A stretch of 64,000 nt of DNA from Paludibacterium sp. B53371 (GCF_018802765.1 NZ_CP069163.1:3296311-3360310), one strand, 5' to 3'; shown: positions 45,081 to 55,504, numbered from the stretch's first letter. Made by a program: numbers and translations. Notes: generated from the sequence alone by a model not told the origin.

Positions 45081-47591
45081 CTACACTTGCGGCCAGATTT
45101 CGCGCGCACGCGCGCGGACTTGCGCTGCCGAGGTGAGTTGCAGCAGGGGCTGCACTTCACGCCGGCACATCTCCAGATCCAGGGCACGTACCCTGGCCTT
45201 GAGTTCAGGTACCAGCCCCGGGCTGACCGACAGTTCGGTCACGCCGAGGCCCAGCAATACCGGGGCGGCCTCCAGATCGGAAGCCATGGCACCGCACACG
45301 CCGACCCAGCGGCCATGTCTGGCGGCGCCGGCGGTGGTCTGGGCGATCAGGCGCAACAGCGCCGGATGCATGTGGTCGAGACCGGCAGCCAGATCTGGAT
45401 TGCAGCGATCACGCGCCAGGGTGTATTGCGTCAGGTCGTTGGTGCCGATGGACAGGAAATCGGCATGTTCGGCCAGCTGGTCGGCCAGCATGGCGGCCGA
45501 GGGGACTTCGATCATCACCCCGAGTTGCGGCAACTCGCTCACCCCCAGCTCGGCAGCCAGTTCCGCCAGCCGGATCTTGACGCGCAGCAGATCGTCGACA
45601 TCGGCCACCATGGGCAGCAGGATGCGCAACTTGCTGGCCGGCCGGGTGGCCAGCAGGGCCGCCAGCTGGTCGTCGAGCAGCGCCGGACGGGCAAAGCCGC
45701 TGCGGATGCCGCGCAGTCCCAGCGCCGGATTGTCTTCATGTGGCAGGGTCAGATACGGCACTTCCTTGTCGCCGCCGACGTCGATGGTGCGCATGATGGC
45801 GCTGCGACCCTGTAATGCATCCAGCACCGCCTGATAGGCCGCATGCTGTTCTTCGCGGGTCGGTGCCGCCTCGCGCTCGATGAACAGAAATTCGCTGCGC
45901 AGCAGGCCGACGCTGTCGGCACCGCAGCGCACGGCTTCGCGGGCATCGCGTTCATTGGCAATATTCGCCGCCACCTCGACCGGGTGACCGTCACGGGTTT
46001 GTGCCGGCTGCGACGCTGCCTCACGGACCTTGGCCAGCATGGCGCGCCGCTCATCGATCTGGGCGCGGGCAGCCTGCAGGCTGGCGCTGTCCGGCTTCGG
46101 GTCGAGCACGCAGGCCGTGGCATCCAGCAGCACTTCGCGGCCATTTGCAATTTCCAGCACGGCCGGACCCGCGGCCACCATGGCCGGGACACCGCGCGCG
46201 CGCACCAGAATGGCCACATGCGAGGTGGCACCACCGCGAGCCAGGACGACGCCGGCCAGGGCATCGGCCGGCAGGGTGGCCAGATCGGAGGGCGTCAGGT
46301 CATCGGCGATCAGGATGGACTGCGGCGGCACGCTGGGCTTGTCGGCGGTTTCACCGCTGAGGGCCAGCAGAACGCGGCGCTCCAGATCTTTCAGATCATT
46401 GGCACGTTCAGCCAGCAGGGGGTTGTTCATGGCGGACAGCATCTGGCGCTGAGCCCGAGCGGCGTCGCGGAACGCCACGCCGGCACTCTGGCCCTGCCCC
46501 ACGCTGCGTTCGGCGGCACCGATCAGCTCCGGGTCGTCCAGCAAGGCCAGGTGGGCATCGAAGATGGCCTGCAGGGCCTTGTCGCCGCGCTTCAGGGCAG
46601 CATGCATCTGCGCCATGATTTCGCTGCGCACGGTGGCCAGCGCCCTGGCCAGGGCGCGGTATTCGTCGGCCAGCAGGCCGGGCTGTTCTTCGACCCATGG
46701 CTCGGCAGCGGCAAACTGCACCACCGGACCAATGGCCAGGCCCGGGGCCGCCAGCACGCCGCCGATCTTGCCATCGGCCAGCATGGCCGGGGCGGCGGCG
46801 GAAGCCGGGGCGGCCTCTGCCTGGGCACTGGGGCTGTGCGCCTGCAATGCCTCAATCACCGCGGCCAGGGCCTCGGCTGCCTGTTCGCCGCTGGCGAGCA
46901 CCTGTACCTGATCGCCCTTGCCGATGCCCAGGCCCATCAGGGCCACCACGCTGCGGGCATTGGCCTCCTGGCCATTGAAGCGCAGGCTGACACGCGCATT
47001 GAATGCCTTGGCCGCGGCCTGGATCATGGCCGCCGGACGGGCATGGATGCCATCACCATGACCGACCAGCGCCTGGCCTTGCAGGGTCTGGTCGTCACGC
47101 GCGACGGTCGGCTCGGCGGCGGCCATGCCCAGCGGCACGATACGCATGAACATCGACTGCCCGGCACTGAGCTCGCCGTCGGCACGCGCGGCTGGCTCGA
47201 AGGCATCGCTGTTGGCAATCACCACCACCGTCACCAGCGACGGGGCTTTGCCGCGGATGAAGTCGAAGTCGGCTTCGATCAGCGGCTGGCCACAGCGGAT
47301 GCTGTCACCCTGCGCCACCAGCGGCTTGAACCCCTGGCCTTGCAGACTGACGGTGTCGATGCCGATATGCATCAGGATCTCGGCGCCGTTACTTGCCCTC
47401 AGGGTCAGGGCATGACCGGTGCGCGCGATCTGCGACACCACGCCGTCACAGGGTGCCAGCAGGGTGCTGCTGGCCGGGTCGATGGCCAGGCCGTCGCCCA
47501 TCATGCGGCCGGCAAAGACCGGGTCCGGCACCTGGTCGAGGGAGAGCGCCTTGCCGGAGAGCGGCGCCTTGAGTTCGAGCGCTTGGATCAT
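45081..47591 (-). CDS. nagF: PTS fusion protein EIIA-HPr-EI (NagF type)
   Basis: The 836-residue protein starts at ATG 47591 after AGGAAA. Order: a glucose-type EIIA (phospho-His in ILMHIGIDTVSLQG), an HPr domain (phospho-His in GIHARPAAMIQ), a linker, and enzyme I (phospho-His in GGATSHVAILVRARG, with PEP-binding LSIGTNDLTQYTLARDR). It alone carries phosphate from PEP to NagE, making the system independent of general PTS proteins. The gene name follows the Pseudomonas NagF arrangement. Confidence 0.94.
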   Translation of the reverse strand: MIQALELKAPLSGKALSLDQVPDPVFAGRMMGDGLAIDPASSTLLAPCDGVVSQIARTGHALTLRASNGAEILMHIGIDTVSLQGQGFKPLVAQGDSIRCGQPLIEADFDFIRGKAPSLVTVVVIANSDAFEPAARADGELSAGQSMFMRIVPLGMAAAEPTVARDDQTLQGQALVGHGDGIHARPAAMIQAAAKAFNARVSLRFNGQEANARSVVALMGLGIGKGDQVQVLASGEQAAEALAAVIEALQAHSPSAQAEAAPASAAAPAMLADGKIGGVLAAPGLAIGPVVQFAAAEPWVEEQPGLLADEYRALARALATVRSEIMAQMHAALKRGDKALQAIFDAHLALLDDPELIGAAERSVGQGQSAGVAFRDAARAQRQMLSAMNNPLLAERANDLKDLERRVLLALSGETADKPSVPPQSILIADDLTPSDLATLPADALAGVVLARGGATSHVAILVRARGVPAMVAAGPAVLEIANGREVLLDATACVLDPKPDSASLQAARAQIDERRAMLAKVREAASQPAQTRDGHPVEVAANIANERDAREAVRCGADSVGLLRSEFLFIEREAAPTREEQHAAYQAVLDALQGRSAIMRTIDVGGDKEVPYLTLPHEDNPALGLRGIRSGFARPALLDDQLAALLATRPASKLRILLPMVADVDDLLRVKIRLAELAAELGVSELPQLGVMIEVPSAAMLADQLAEHADFLSIGTNDLTQYTLARDRCNPDLAAGLDHMHPALLRLIAQTTAGAARHGRWVGVCGAMASDLEAAPVLLGLGVTELSVSPGLVPELKARVRALDLEMCRREVQPLLQLTSAAQVRARAREIWPQV

Positions 47592-47622
47592 GATGTTTTC
47601 CTGTCTTGACTGCACGCGACCG

Positions 47623-48625
47623 TCAGACGGTACGCGTCACTTTCGAAAGATGGCGCGGCTGGTCGGGGTTCAAGCCGCGAGCCTCCGACAACCGGGCTGC
47701 CATCAGGTAAAAGCTCTGGATCGCCAGCAGCGGGTCCAGGACCTCGTCATCGGCGGTGGCCAGCGTCAGCTGTCGTTCTGCCACGTCTTGCGGCGCGGCC
47801 AGCAATACATTGGCACCACGCTCACGCATTTCGCCAGCCAGGGCGATCAGACCGGCCTGCTCCGGGCTGCGCGGCGCATAGACCAGCAGCGGGTAGCCTT
47901 CGTCGATCAGTGCCATCGGGCCATGCTTGATTTCGGCACTGCTGAAGGCTTCTGCCTGCAGGGCGCAGGTTTCCTTGAACTTCAGCGCCGACTCCAGTGC
48001 CACGGCAAACCCGAGGCCGCGCCCCACCACCATAATGCGGTCGGCGGGCGCCAGCACGTCGATGGCGGCGGACCAGTCCTGACGGCAGGCATCGCCAAGT
48101 CGTTCCGGCAGGGTTTCCAGGGCCGCCAGCAGATTGACATCTCCCTGCCAGTGCCCCACCAGACGCGCCACAGCCGACAGCGAGGTGATGTAGCTCTTGG
48201 TGGCAGCGACGCTTTTTTCCGGGCCGGCGCACAGGGGAACAACCCATTCGCAGCAGTCGGCCAGCGGTGACTCATGCTGGTTGACCAGGGCGACGGTGAT
48301 GGCCCCGGCTCGCCCGAGCGCGCTCATGGTTTCCACCAGGTCCGGACTCTGGCCGGATTGCGACAAGCCGACGGCCAGCGCGCCTTTGACGTGCAGCGGG
48401 GCATGGTGCAGCGTGACCAGCGACATCGGCAGCGAGACCACCGGCACCCCCTGGCGCTGCATGGCCAGGTAGGCAAAGTAGTTGGCGGCATGGTCAGAAC
48501 TGCCGCGCGCCACGGTCAGCGCCAGTTGCGGCGGCTGCTGCACCAGCAGGCGGCCGAGCATAGCCAGGCGTTCGTCGGCATACATGTGCTGCGCAGCAAC
48601 CGCTTCGGCGGCGCTCTGCGCTTCT

Positions 48626-48645
<20 letters not shown>
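47623..48645 (-). CDS. SIS-domain glucosamine-6-phosphate deaminase (NagB-II type)
   Basis: Two SIS domains (TVARGSSDHAANYF, VGLSQSGQSPDLVETM; RIMVVGRGLGFAVALESALKFKE, EIKHGPMALIDEG) are present without the glutaminase domain of GlmS. This is the NagB-II deaminase found in nag operons. The TTG at 48645 has AAGGAG six bases upstream and is preferred (340 residues); an ATG at 48663 lacks a site. It overlaps nagA by 20 bases. It converts GlcN6P to fructose-6-P. Confidence 0.88.
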
Positions 48646-49731
<1,086 letters not shown>

Positions 49732-49735
<4 letters not shown>

Positions 49736-50466
49736 CGCTTCAGCTCCGCGACAAAGTCGTAGTAATCATTGCGGCAGTAGGTATCGGTCAGCTCGATGGC
49801 GTTGTTGGCGGCGTCATAGCCGATACGCGACATCATCAGCATGGCTTCTCCGACAGGAATGCCGGCCAGGGCGGCCAGCTCCGGGGTGGCATTGATGGCC
49901 CGCACGTGTTGCAGGGCGCGCACCACCGAGTGGCCGTGGCTGTCGAGATAGGCATAGAGTGAGCTTTCGACTTGCAGCGGATCCGGCAGGCAGCTGGCAG
50001 GCAGGGTACTGATTTCGATCGCCATCACCACGCCGTCGGCCAGGCGTTTGCGCTTGAGTCGGCTGACTTCGGCATTGGGTGACAACCCGAGCTTGATGAT
50101 CTCTTCCGAAGACGGCGTGGTTCTGACCCGCATCAGCCATTGTGATTCCGGCTTGAAACCCTTGGCCTTGAGGACTTCGGTAAAGCCGTTCAGGCGCGAC
50201 AGGGGTTGTTCCAGCTTGGGTGTGATGAAGGTACCGGAACCGTGGCGGCGACTGATCAGACCCTGGTCCAGCAGGATATCCAGCGCCTTGCGCGCGGTGA
50301 CACGGGAAATGGCAAGTGCCTCGCACAGGGTCCGCTCCGAGGGCAGGGCCTCGTCGGCCTGCCACCAGCCGGCATTGATGGCCTCGGCCAGCTTGCGAGC
50401 CAGTTGCAGATACAGCGGGGTGTTGTCCGATTCGTCCAACTGCAGGGCCGTCCAGCGACTATCCAT
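49732..50466 (-). CDS. nagR: GntR/HutC family repressor NagR
   Basis: The 244-residue protein (start ATG 50466, MDSRWTALQLDESDN) has an N-terminal GntR winged helix (LPSERTLCEALAISRVTARKALDILLDQGLI, RRHGSGTFI) and a C-terminal UTRA effector domain. It heads the nag operon and its promoter is covered by TGGTATT repeats, so autorepression relieved by GlcNAc-6-P or GlcN6P is likely. A GTG nine codons upstream is the alternative start. Confidence 0.92.
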
Positions 50467-50496
50467 TTCCGCGTTCCGTCTGTTTGGTGTCACCGA

Positions 50497-50530
50497 AAAT
50501 TAATACCACTTAAATACCACGTCAATACCA
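50497..50530 (-). promoter_or_regulatory. nag operon promoter overlapped by three TGGTATT operator repeats
   Basis: On the minus strand TTGACG (50525-50520) and TAATTT (50502-50497) are separated by exactly 17 bases. TGGTATT occurs three times, at 50530, 50519 and 50508 (5' ends on the minus strand), exactly 11 bases apart. This matches the TGGTATA-like half-sites of NagR/YvoA regulators and would block RNA polymerase directly. A fourth TGGTATT lies at 50632-50638 on the plus strand. Confidence 0.75.
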
Positions 50531-50646
50531 ATTTTTTAAAACATTGCGTCAGAACAACTTGCTGCATGGCAGCAAAAGCCTTCATATTAAACAGTTGATG
50601 CTGAATGAGTGGCAGATAGACAAGCAAAAAGTGGTATTAAAGTCGT

Positions 50647-50662
50647 ACGCAAACGTTTGCGT
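50647..50662. promoter_or_regulatory. LacI/PurR-type 16-base palindrome
   Basis: ACGCAAACGTTTGCGT is a perfect palindrome with the central CG typical of LacI-family operators. It agrees with the E. coli PurR box as I remember it. It sits about 180 bases upstream of nagR and 113 bases downstream of the eamA stop, with no purine gene adjacent. Confidence 0.6.
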
Positions 50663-50715
50663 CAGCACAGACCGCGCGATGCAGATCGCAAACGCCAGGC
50701 AGAGGGGACAAGGAC

Positions 50716-50759
50716 AAAAAAACCAACAGGCCGACCCGGCATGGGTCGGCCTGTTGGTT
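50716..50759 (-). terminator. Long-stem terminator after eamA
   Basis: A perfect 17-base stem (AACCAACAGGCCGACCC and its mirror, loop GGCAT) with seven T on the minus strand, 16 bases beyond the eamA stop. Confidence 0.94.
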
Positions 50760-50774
50760 GCAGGGGACAGGTGG

Positions 50775-51635
50775 TTAACGCCGCCAGGCCAGCATGACCA
50801 CGGCCGAGACGATCACCGCCATGCCGGCAACCTCCATGCCACCGACCTGCTCATTCAGCAGGCCCATGCCGAGCAGCACGGCGATCACCGGGTTGACGTA
50901 GGCATAGCTGGTGGCCAGCGACGGCCGCACATGGGCCAACAGATAGATATAGGCGCTGTAGGCGATGATCGAGCCGAAGACGGCCAGATAGAGCATGGCC
51001 AGCCAGCCGGCCAGCGGCGGCATGGTTTGCAGATGCTCGCCGGTGAGCGCACTGGCCAGCAGCAGTTGCAGGCCGGCGCACAGCATCATCATGGCACTGG
51101 CCATCATGCCCTTGGGCTGGGTCACCCGCTTGTTGAGCGCCGATCCGAGCGCCCAGCCGATACAGGCCAGGATCAGCAACACGGCCCCAAAGGGACTGGC
51201 GGCCAGGTTGGCACCAAAGTTGAGCAGCACGATGCCGCAGAAACCCAGCAGCAGAGCCAGCCATTCGCGCAGCTGGGTCGGCTGTCCCAGCAGGCGGGCA
51301 AACAGGGTGGTAAACAGTGGTACGGTGGCCACCATCAGTGCCGCCACACCGGAGGAGACGCGGGTTTCGGCCATGGTCACCAGGCCATTGCCGATCGCCG
51401 GCATCAGAAACCCCAACAGCGCTGCACCGGCCAGTTCTCGCCGGTTCGGGTTGGGGGCGCCGCGCCAGCGCAGCCAACCGTACATCAGCAGTCCTGCCAG
51501 CAAAAAGCGTACGCCGGCCATCATGAAGGGGGGCCAGGATTGAACGCCGACGCGAATGGCGAAATAGGTCGAGCCCCAGATGATATACAGCGCCAGCAGG
51601 GACAGCAGGACGGGCAGACGGTTGGAGGAAGTCAT
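50775..51635 (-). CDS. EamA/DMT family exporter (YedA-like)
   Basis: The 286-residue protein has ten helices in two EamA halves, starting LLSLLALYIIWGSTYFAIRVG, a YedA-type opening. Such proteins export amino acids or other metabolites; the substrate is unknown. The ATG has no Shine-Dalgarno sequence; a perfect nine-base hairpin ends two bases before it. It has its own terminator. Confidence 0.88.
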   Translation of the reverse strand: MTSSNRLPVLLSLLALYIIWGSTYFAIRVGVQSWPPFMMAGVRFLLAGLLMYGWLRWRGAPNPNRRELAGAALLGFLMPAIGNGLVTMAETRVSSGVAALMVATVPLFTTLFARLLGQPTQLREWLALLLGFCGIVLLNFGANLAASPFGAVLLILACIGWALGSALNKRVTQPKGMMASAMMMLCAGLQLLLASALTGEHLQTMPPLAGWLAMLYLAVFGSIIAYSAYIYLLAHVRPSLATSYAYVNPVIAVLLGMGLLNEQVGGMEVAGMAVIVSAVVMLAWRR

Positions 51636-51637
51636 CA

Positions 51638-51662
51638 GATCAGCCAGAAGGGTTGGCTGATC
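51638..51662 (-). promoter_or_regulatory. Hairpin directly before the eamA start codon
   Basis: GATCAGCCA pairs perfectly with TGGCTGATC around a seven-base loop, two bases upstream of the eamA ATG on the minus strand. It occupies the place of the ribosome-binding site and has no purine-rich loop, so it may limit translation or be a protein site. Confidence 0.5.
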
Positions 51663-51738
51663 ATTCTATTGGTTGATAATCATTCAGGACAAGGAGATTC
51701 TTGCCGGGGTGCCCGGGTCCGGGCATCCCGATGGGCTG

Positions 51739-52407
51739 TCAGCGCGTAGCCTGACGCTGCAGGATGTTGGAAAACTCTTCCATATAGGCATCGAAGCGGG
51801 TGGCCAGACGATCGACATCGGTGGCGAAGCGGTTGTAGGCCACCACGGCAGGAATGGCTGCAAACAGACCGATGGCCGTGGCCACCAGGGCTTCGGCAAT
51901 CCCCGGGGCGACGGTCGCCAGGGTGGCCTGGCCGGTGTTACCCAGACCGATGAAGGCGTGCATGATGCCCCAGACGGTGCCGAACAGGCCGACGTAGGGG
52001 CTGACCGAACCGACGGTGGCCAGGAAGGAATTGTGCCGATCCAGGGTATCGAGTTCACGCTGAGCGGCGGCACGCATGGCGCGGCGCGAGCCATCCATGA
52101 TGTCGGACAGTTCGGTGCCGCTGCGGCCGCGCAGCTTGAGGAACTCGGCAAACCCAGCCTGGAAGATGCGCTCCATGCCGCTGCGGTGCTGACGGCGCGA
52201 GGCGTCTTCGAACAGTCGGCTCAGATCGGTGCCGCTCCAGAACTGGCGCTCGAATTCGTCGCTGTCGCGACGTGCGCTCTTCAGCACAAAGGTTTTATTG
52301 AAAATCAGTGTCCAGGACAGAATGGAGGTCAGGACCAGGCCAGCCATCACCAGCTGGACCACCAGACTGGCATTCAGGATCAGGGAGATAAACGAAATCG
52401 GTTGCAC
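51739..52407 (-). CDS. TolQ-like proton channel subunit, stand-alone
   Basis: I chose the GTG at 52407 with AAGGA upstream, giving 222 residues beginning MQPISFISLILNASLVVQLV. Three helices fit the MotA/TolQ/ExbB family. The region RELDTLDRHNSFLATVGSVSPYVGLFGTVWGIMHAF and the following helix are close to TolQ. Normally tolR, tolA, tolB and pal follow, but here the next gene is eamA and a GC-rich hairpin (51706-51730) follows the stop. Confidence 0.85.
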   Translation of the reverse strand: MQPISFISLILNASLVVQLVMAGLVLTSILSWTLIFNKTFVLKSARRDSDEFERQFWSGTDLSRLFEDASRRQHRSGMERIFQAGFAEFLKLRGRSGTELSDIMDGSRRAMRAAAQRELDTLDRHNSFLATVGSVSPYVGLFGTVWGIMHAFIGLGNTGQATLATVAPGIAEALVATAIGLFAAIPAVVAYNRFATDVDRLATRFDAYMEEFSNILQRQATR

Positions 52408-52560
52408 AGGGTTTCCTTGACGAGGTTGCCGCGTGCGCGAAGGCACGGTACAGCCTGGCATCATTTCATGAAGAATGTGTATTGACCAGTATTATGCCAC
52501 CCAAGTTCCATGGCCGAGCAGATGGATTGTAACGCGATGTGTCGCCCCCGACATCGCGAC

Positions 52561-53292
52561 TCAGGGGGCCAGATAAGCATGGGCGATGCGGCTCATGCTG
52601 CCGTCCTGCTGCATGCCCTGCAGCACGCTGTTGAGCTGGAAGATGAGCTGGTTGTCGACATGCGGGTTGCAGGCCAGATACATGAAGGCGGTATTGAACA
52701 CCAGCACCGGTCTGAGCTGTGGCAGTTTTTCTTTTTTGGTCAGGTAGTTGCCGAGGTACTTGCCGGTCGCCCAGAAGTCGATGCGCCCGGCCATCAGTTT
52801 GCGGGCGTTGAGGTCATCGGTCGGCGTGAGTTCAACGTTGAAGCCGCGGGCAATCAGGTATTGCGCCACGGCATCGCCGTTGTAGCCGCCTATCTTGTAG
52901 CGCCGCACGCTTTCCAGATCCAGGCCGACTTTCGGGCTGGACGGGCCGGCATACAGCACCCAGGGGTTCTCCAGCAGCGGACCGACCCATTTGAACTGGT
53001 GTTCGCGGTTGTCGGTGCGGGTGGTGGAGTACACGCAGGTATTGTTCTCCAGAATGGTGGTGTTGAAGGCGCGGATCCAGGGTTGCAGCTGAATGGTGTA
53101 CGGCCGTTTGGCGCGCTGGAACAGCTCGCGCACGATGTCGGTGGACAGTCCGCCGACCTGGCCGTTGGGCAGGGCCATATTGAACGGGGGGTAGTCCTCG
53201 GTCAGCAGACGCAGCCCGCCGGCGCGGGCTGCGCCCACGGCCAGCGCAGGCAGCATCAGGCAGAACAGACAGCGCAGCAGCACGGGCCTCAT
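52561..53292 (-). CDS. Periplasmic amino-acid-binding-like protein (SBP_bac_3), copy B
   Basis: The 243-residue protein has a signal peptide (LLRCLFCLMLPALAVGAARA) and the family-3 solute-binding fold: LRLLTEDYPPFN, GGLSTDIVRELFQRA and the long conserved segment around TRTDNREHQFKWVGPL. It is a close paralogue of the gene 18 bases upstream, differing mostly at the ends. No ABC permease or ATPase gene is adjacent, so it may be a sensor-type or orphan binding protein. Confidence 0.85.
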   Translation of the reverse strand: MRPVLLRCLFCLMLPALAVGAARAGGLRLLTEDYPPFNMALPNGQVGGLSTDIVRELFQRAKRPYTIQLQPWIRAFNTTILENNTCVYSTTRTDNREHQFKWVGPLLENPWVLYAGPSSPKVGLDLESVRRYKIGGYNGDAVAQYLIARGFNVELTPTDDLNARKLMAGRIDFWATGKYLGNYLTKKEKLPQLRPVLVFNTAFMYLACNPHVDNQLIFQLNSVLQGMQQDGSMSRIAHAYLAP

Positions 53293-53310
53293 GGCGTCTC
53301 CCCCTCCGGG

Positions 53311-54042
53311 TCACTCATTCAAATAGCGCTTGTGCAGCTGATCGTAAAAACCGTCATGCTGCATGGTGGTCAGGATGTCGTTCAAACGGTGAATGGTGGT
53401 ATCCGGCACATTCTGGTTGCAGGCCAGATAGAGGAACACATTGTTGAAGCTCAGCAGCAGCTTGATCTGCCCGAGCTTCTGCTGGTTGATCAGGTAGGTG
53501 CCGCGCGGCTTGCTGGTGGCCCAGAAGTCGATGCGGCCGGCCACCAGCTTGCGCAGGTTGAGGTCGTCGGTCGGGGTCAGTTCGACATTGAAGCCCAGCC
53601 CGATCAGGTACTGTGATTCGGCATCGCCGCTATACCCGCCAATCGTAAAGCGCCGCGCATCCTCGAGGGCAAAGATGCCCTTCGGGCTGGCCGGGCCGCC
53701 ATACAATGCCCAGGTGTTTTCCACCAGCGGGCCGACCCATTTGAACTGGTGTTCCCGGTTGTCGGTGCGGGTGGTGGAGTAGACGCAGGTATTGTTTTCC
53801 AGGATGGCGGTGTTGAAGGCGCGGATCCAGGGTTCAAGTTCGATCTGATAGGGAATTTTGGCGCGCTTGAACAGTTCGCGTACCACCTCGGTCGACATGC
53901 CGCCGACCTGGCCACCGCTGGTCATCATATTGAACGGTGGATATTGCTCAGTCAGCAGATGCATGGTCGGCGTCTGTGCCCAGCTCAACGATGCGGTCGT
54001 CAAACCGAGACAGCAGGCCCATTTCCGCAGCAGGGTGCCCAT
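53311..54042 (-). CDS. Periplasmic amino-acid-binding-like protein (SBP_bac_3), copy A
   Basis: The start at 54042 (MGTLLRKWACCLGLTTASLSWA) gives a clean signal peptide and 243 residues, the same length as copy B. It shares FNTAILENNTCVYSTTRTDN and VELTPTDDLN with it. This is a tandem duplication. The ligand is unknown; the family binds polar amino acids. The promoter must lie in the 184 bases before it. Confidence 0.85.
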   Translation of the reverse strand: MGTLLRKWACCLGLTTASLSWAQTPTMHLLTEQYPPFNMMTSGGQVGGMSTEVVRELFKRAKIPYQIELEPWIRAFNTAILENNTCVYSTTRTDNREHQFKWVGPLVENTWALYGGPASPKGIFALEDARRFTIGGYSGDAESQYLIGLGFNVELTPTDDLNLRKLVAGRIDFWATSKPRGTYLINQQKLGQIKLLLSFNNVFLYLACNQNVPDTTIHRLNDILTTMQHDGFYDQLHKRYLNE

Positions 54043-54170
54043 GTTTGCCCGCCTTATTCTGGTGGATCTTGGGTTTAATATAGTCAAGCACCTGAGGTGC
54101 ATGAAGGAATTGGGTACGACGGCGCGCGCCGGGGTCAACGCGGCGGTCCGCCCGGCGCTATTTTAAGGGC

Positions 54171-54208
54171 GCAAAACAAAGCCGACGCTGACTTGCGTCA
54201 GGTCGGCT
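54171..54208 (-). terminator. Terminator after purD
   Basis: On the minus strand AGCCGAC...TGAC pairs with GTCA...GTCGGCT, followed by TTTGTTTTG. It is about 20 bases past the purD stop. Confidence 0.8.
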
Positions 54209-54226
54209 GTCGGCGCGCCAGGCGAC

Positions 54227-55504
54227 TTAATGGCGCCGGTGCAGGGCGCGGGCACCGATATCACGCCGCAGCTGGGCGCCGGAGAAGTGAATCTGATCGA
54301 CCAGGGCATAGGCGCGCGACTGCGCCATACGCACACTGTCGCCCAGCCCGACCACGCACAGCACGCGCCCGCCATGGGTCAGCACCCTGCCCTGCTCGTC
54401 CAGGGTGCTGCCGGCATGGAACACGATGCCGTCTTCGCTCTCGGCAGGCAGGCCGTCGATCAGGTCGCCCTTGCGCGGCGCATCCGGGTAGCCGGCGGCC
54501 GCCATCACCACCCCCAGGGCCACACGGCGATCCCATTCGGCCTCGACCTTGTCCAGGGTACCGCGCACGCCATGTTCCAGCAGGATGGTCAGGTCGGTCT
54601 TGAGGCGCGCCATGATCGGCTGGGTTTCCGGATCGCCCAGCCGGCAGTTGAATTCGATGGTGTAGGGGTTGCCCTTGGCGTCGATCATCAGACCGGCATA
54701 GAGAAAGCCGGTATAGGGATGACCTTCGGCCTTCATGCCGCGTACGGTCGGCATGATGATTTCACGCATCACGCGGGCATGAACCTCGGGGGTCACCACC
54801 GGTGCCGGGCTATAGGCGCCCATGCCGCCGGTGTTGGGGCCCTGATCGTTGTCGAGCAGTCGCTTGTGGTCCTGACTGGTGGCCAGCGGCAGCACATGCT
54901 CGCCATCCACCATGACAATGAAGCTGGCCTCTTCGCCCTGCAGGAAGTCTTCGATCACCACACGGGCACCGGCATCCCCCATGCGATTGTCCAGCAGCAT
55001 CATGTCGATGGCCTGATGGGCTTCGTCGAGAGTCATGGCGACCACCACGCCCTTGCCGGCAGCCAGGCCGTCGGCCTTGATGACGATGGGCGCGCCGCGT
55101 CCGTCGACATAGGCACGGGCGGCAGCGGCATCGGTAAAGGTCTGATACGCCGCCGTCGGAATGCGGTGGCGCTGCATGAAAGCTTTGGCAAAGTCCTTGG
55201 AGCTTTCCAGCTGGGCAGCAAAGCGTGTCGGGCCGAAAATCTTCAGCCCGGCATCGCGGAAGGCGTCGACCACGCCGGCGGCCAGCGGGGCTTCGGGACC
55301 GACCACGGTCAGTTCGACTTTCTCGCTTTTGGCAAAGGCGACCAATTCGTCGATGCCGGTGATCGGGACATTGGTCAGATCCGGATTGAGGGCCGTGCCG
55401 GCATTGCCCGGCGCGACGAAGACCTTGGAGACGCGCCGCGACTTGGCAATGCGCCACGCCATGGCGTGCTCACGACCACCGTTACCGATAACCATCACTT
55501 TCAT
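54227..55504 (-). CDS. purD: Phosphoribosylamine-glycine ligase PurD
   Basis: The 425-residue ATP-grasp enzyme begins MKVMVIGNGGREHAMAWRIA and keeps VIKADGLAAGKGVVVA, QGPNTGGMGAYSPAP and FNCRLGDPETQPIM. It makes GAR in de novo purine synthesis. It follows purH after a 123-base gap on the same strand. Confidence 0.97.
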   Translation of the reverse strand: MKVMVIGNGGREHAMAWRIAKSRRVSKVFVAPGNAGTALNPDLTNVPITGIDELVAFAKSEKVELTVVGPEAPLAAGVVDAFRDAGLKIFGPTRFAAQLESSKDFAKAFMQRHRIPTAAYQTFTDAAAARAYVDGRGAPIVIKADGLAAGKGVVVAMTLDEAHQAIDMMLLDNRMGDAGARVVIEDFLQGEEASFIVMVDGEHVLPLATSQDHKRLLDNDQGPNTGGMGAYSPAPVVTPEVHARVMREIIMPTVRGMKAEGHPYTGFLYAGLMIDAKGNPYTIEFNCRLGDPETQPIMARLKTDLTILLEHGVRGTLDKVEAEWDRRVALGVVMAAAGYPDAPRKGDLIDGLPAESEDGIVFHAGSTLDEQGRVLTHGGRVLCVVGLGDSVRMAQSRAYALVDQIHFSGAQLRRDIGARALHRRH

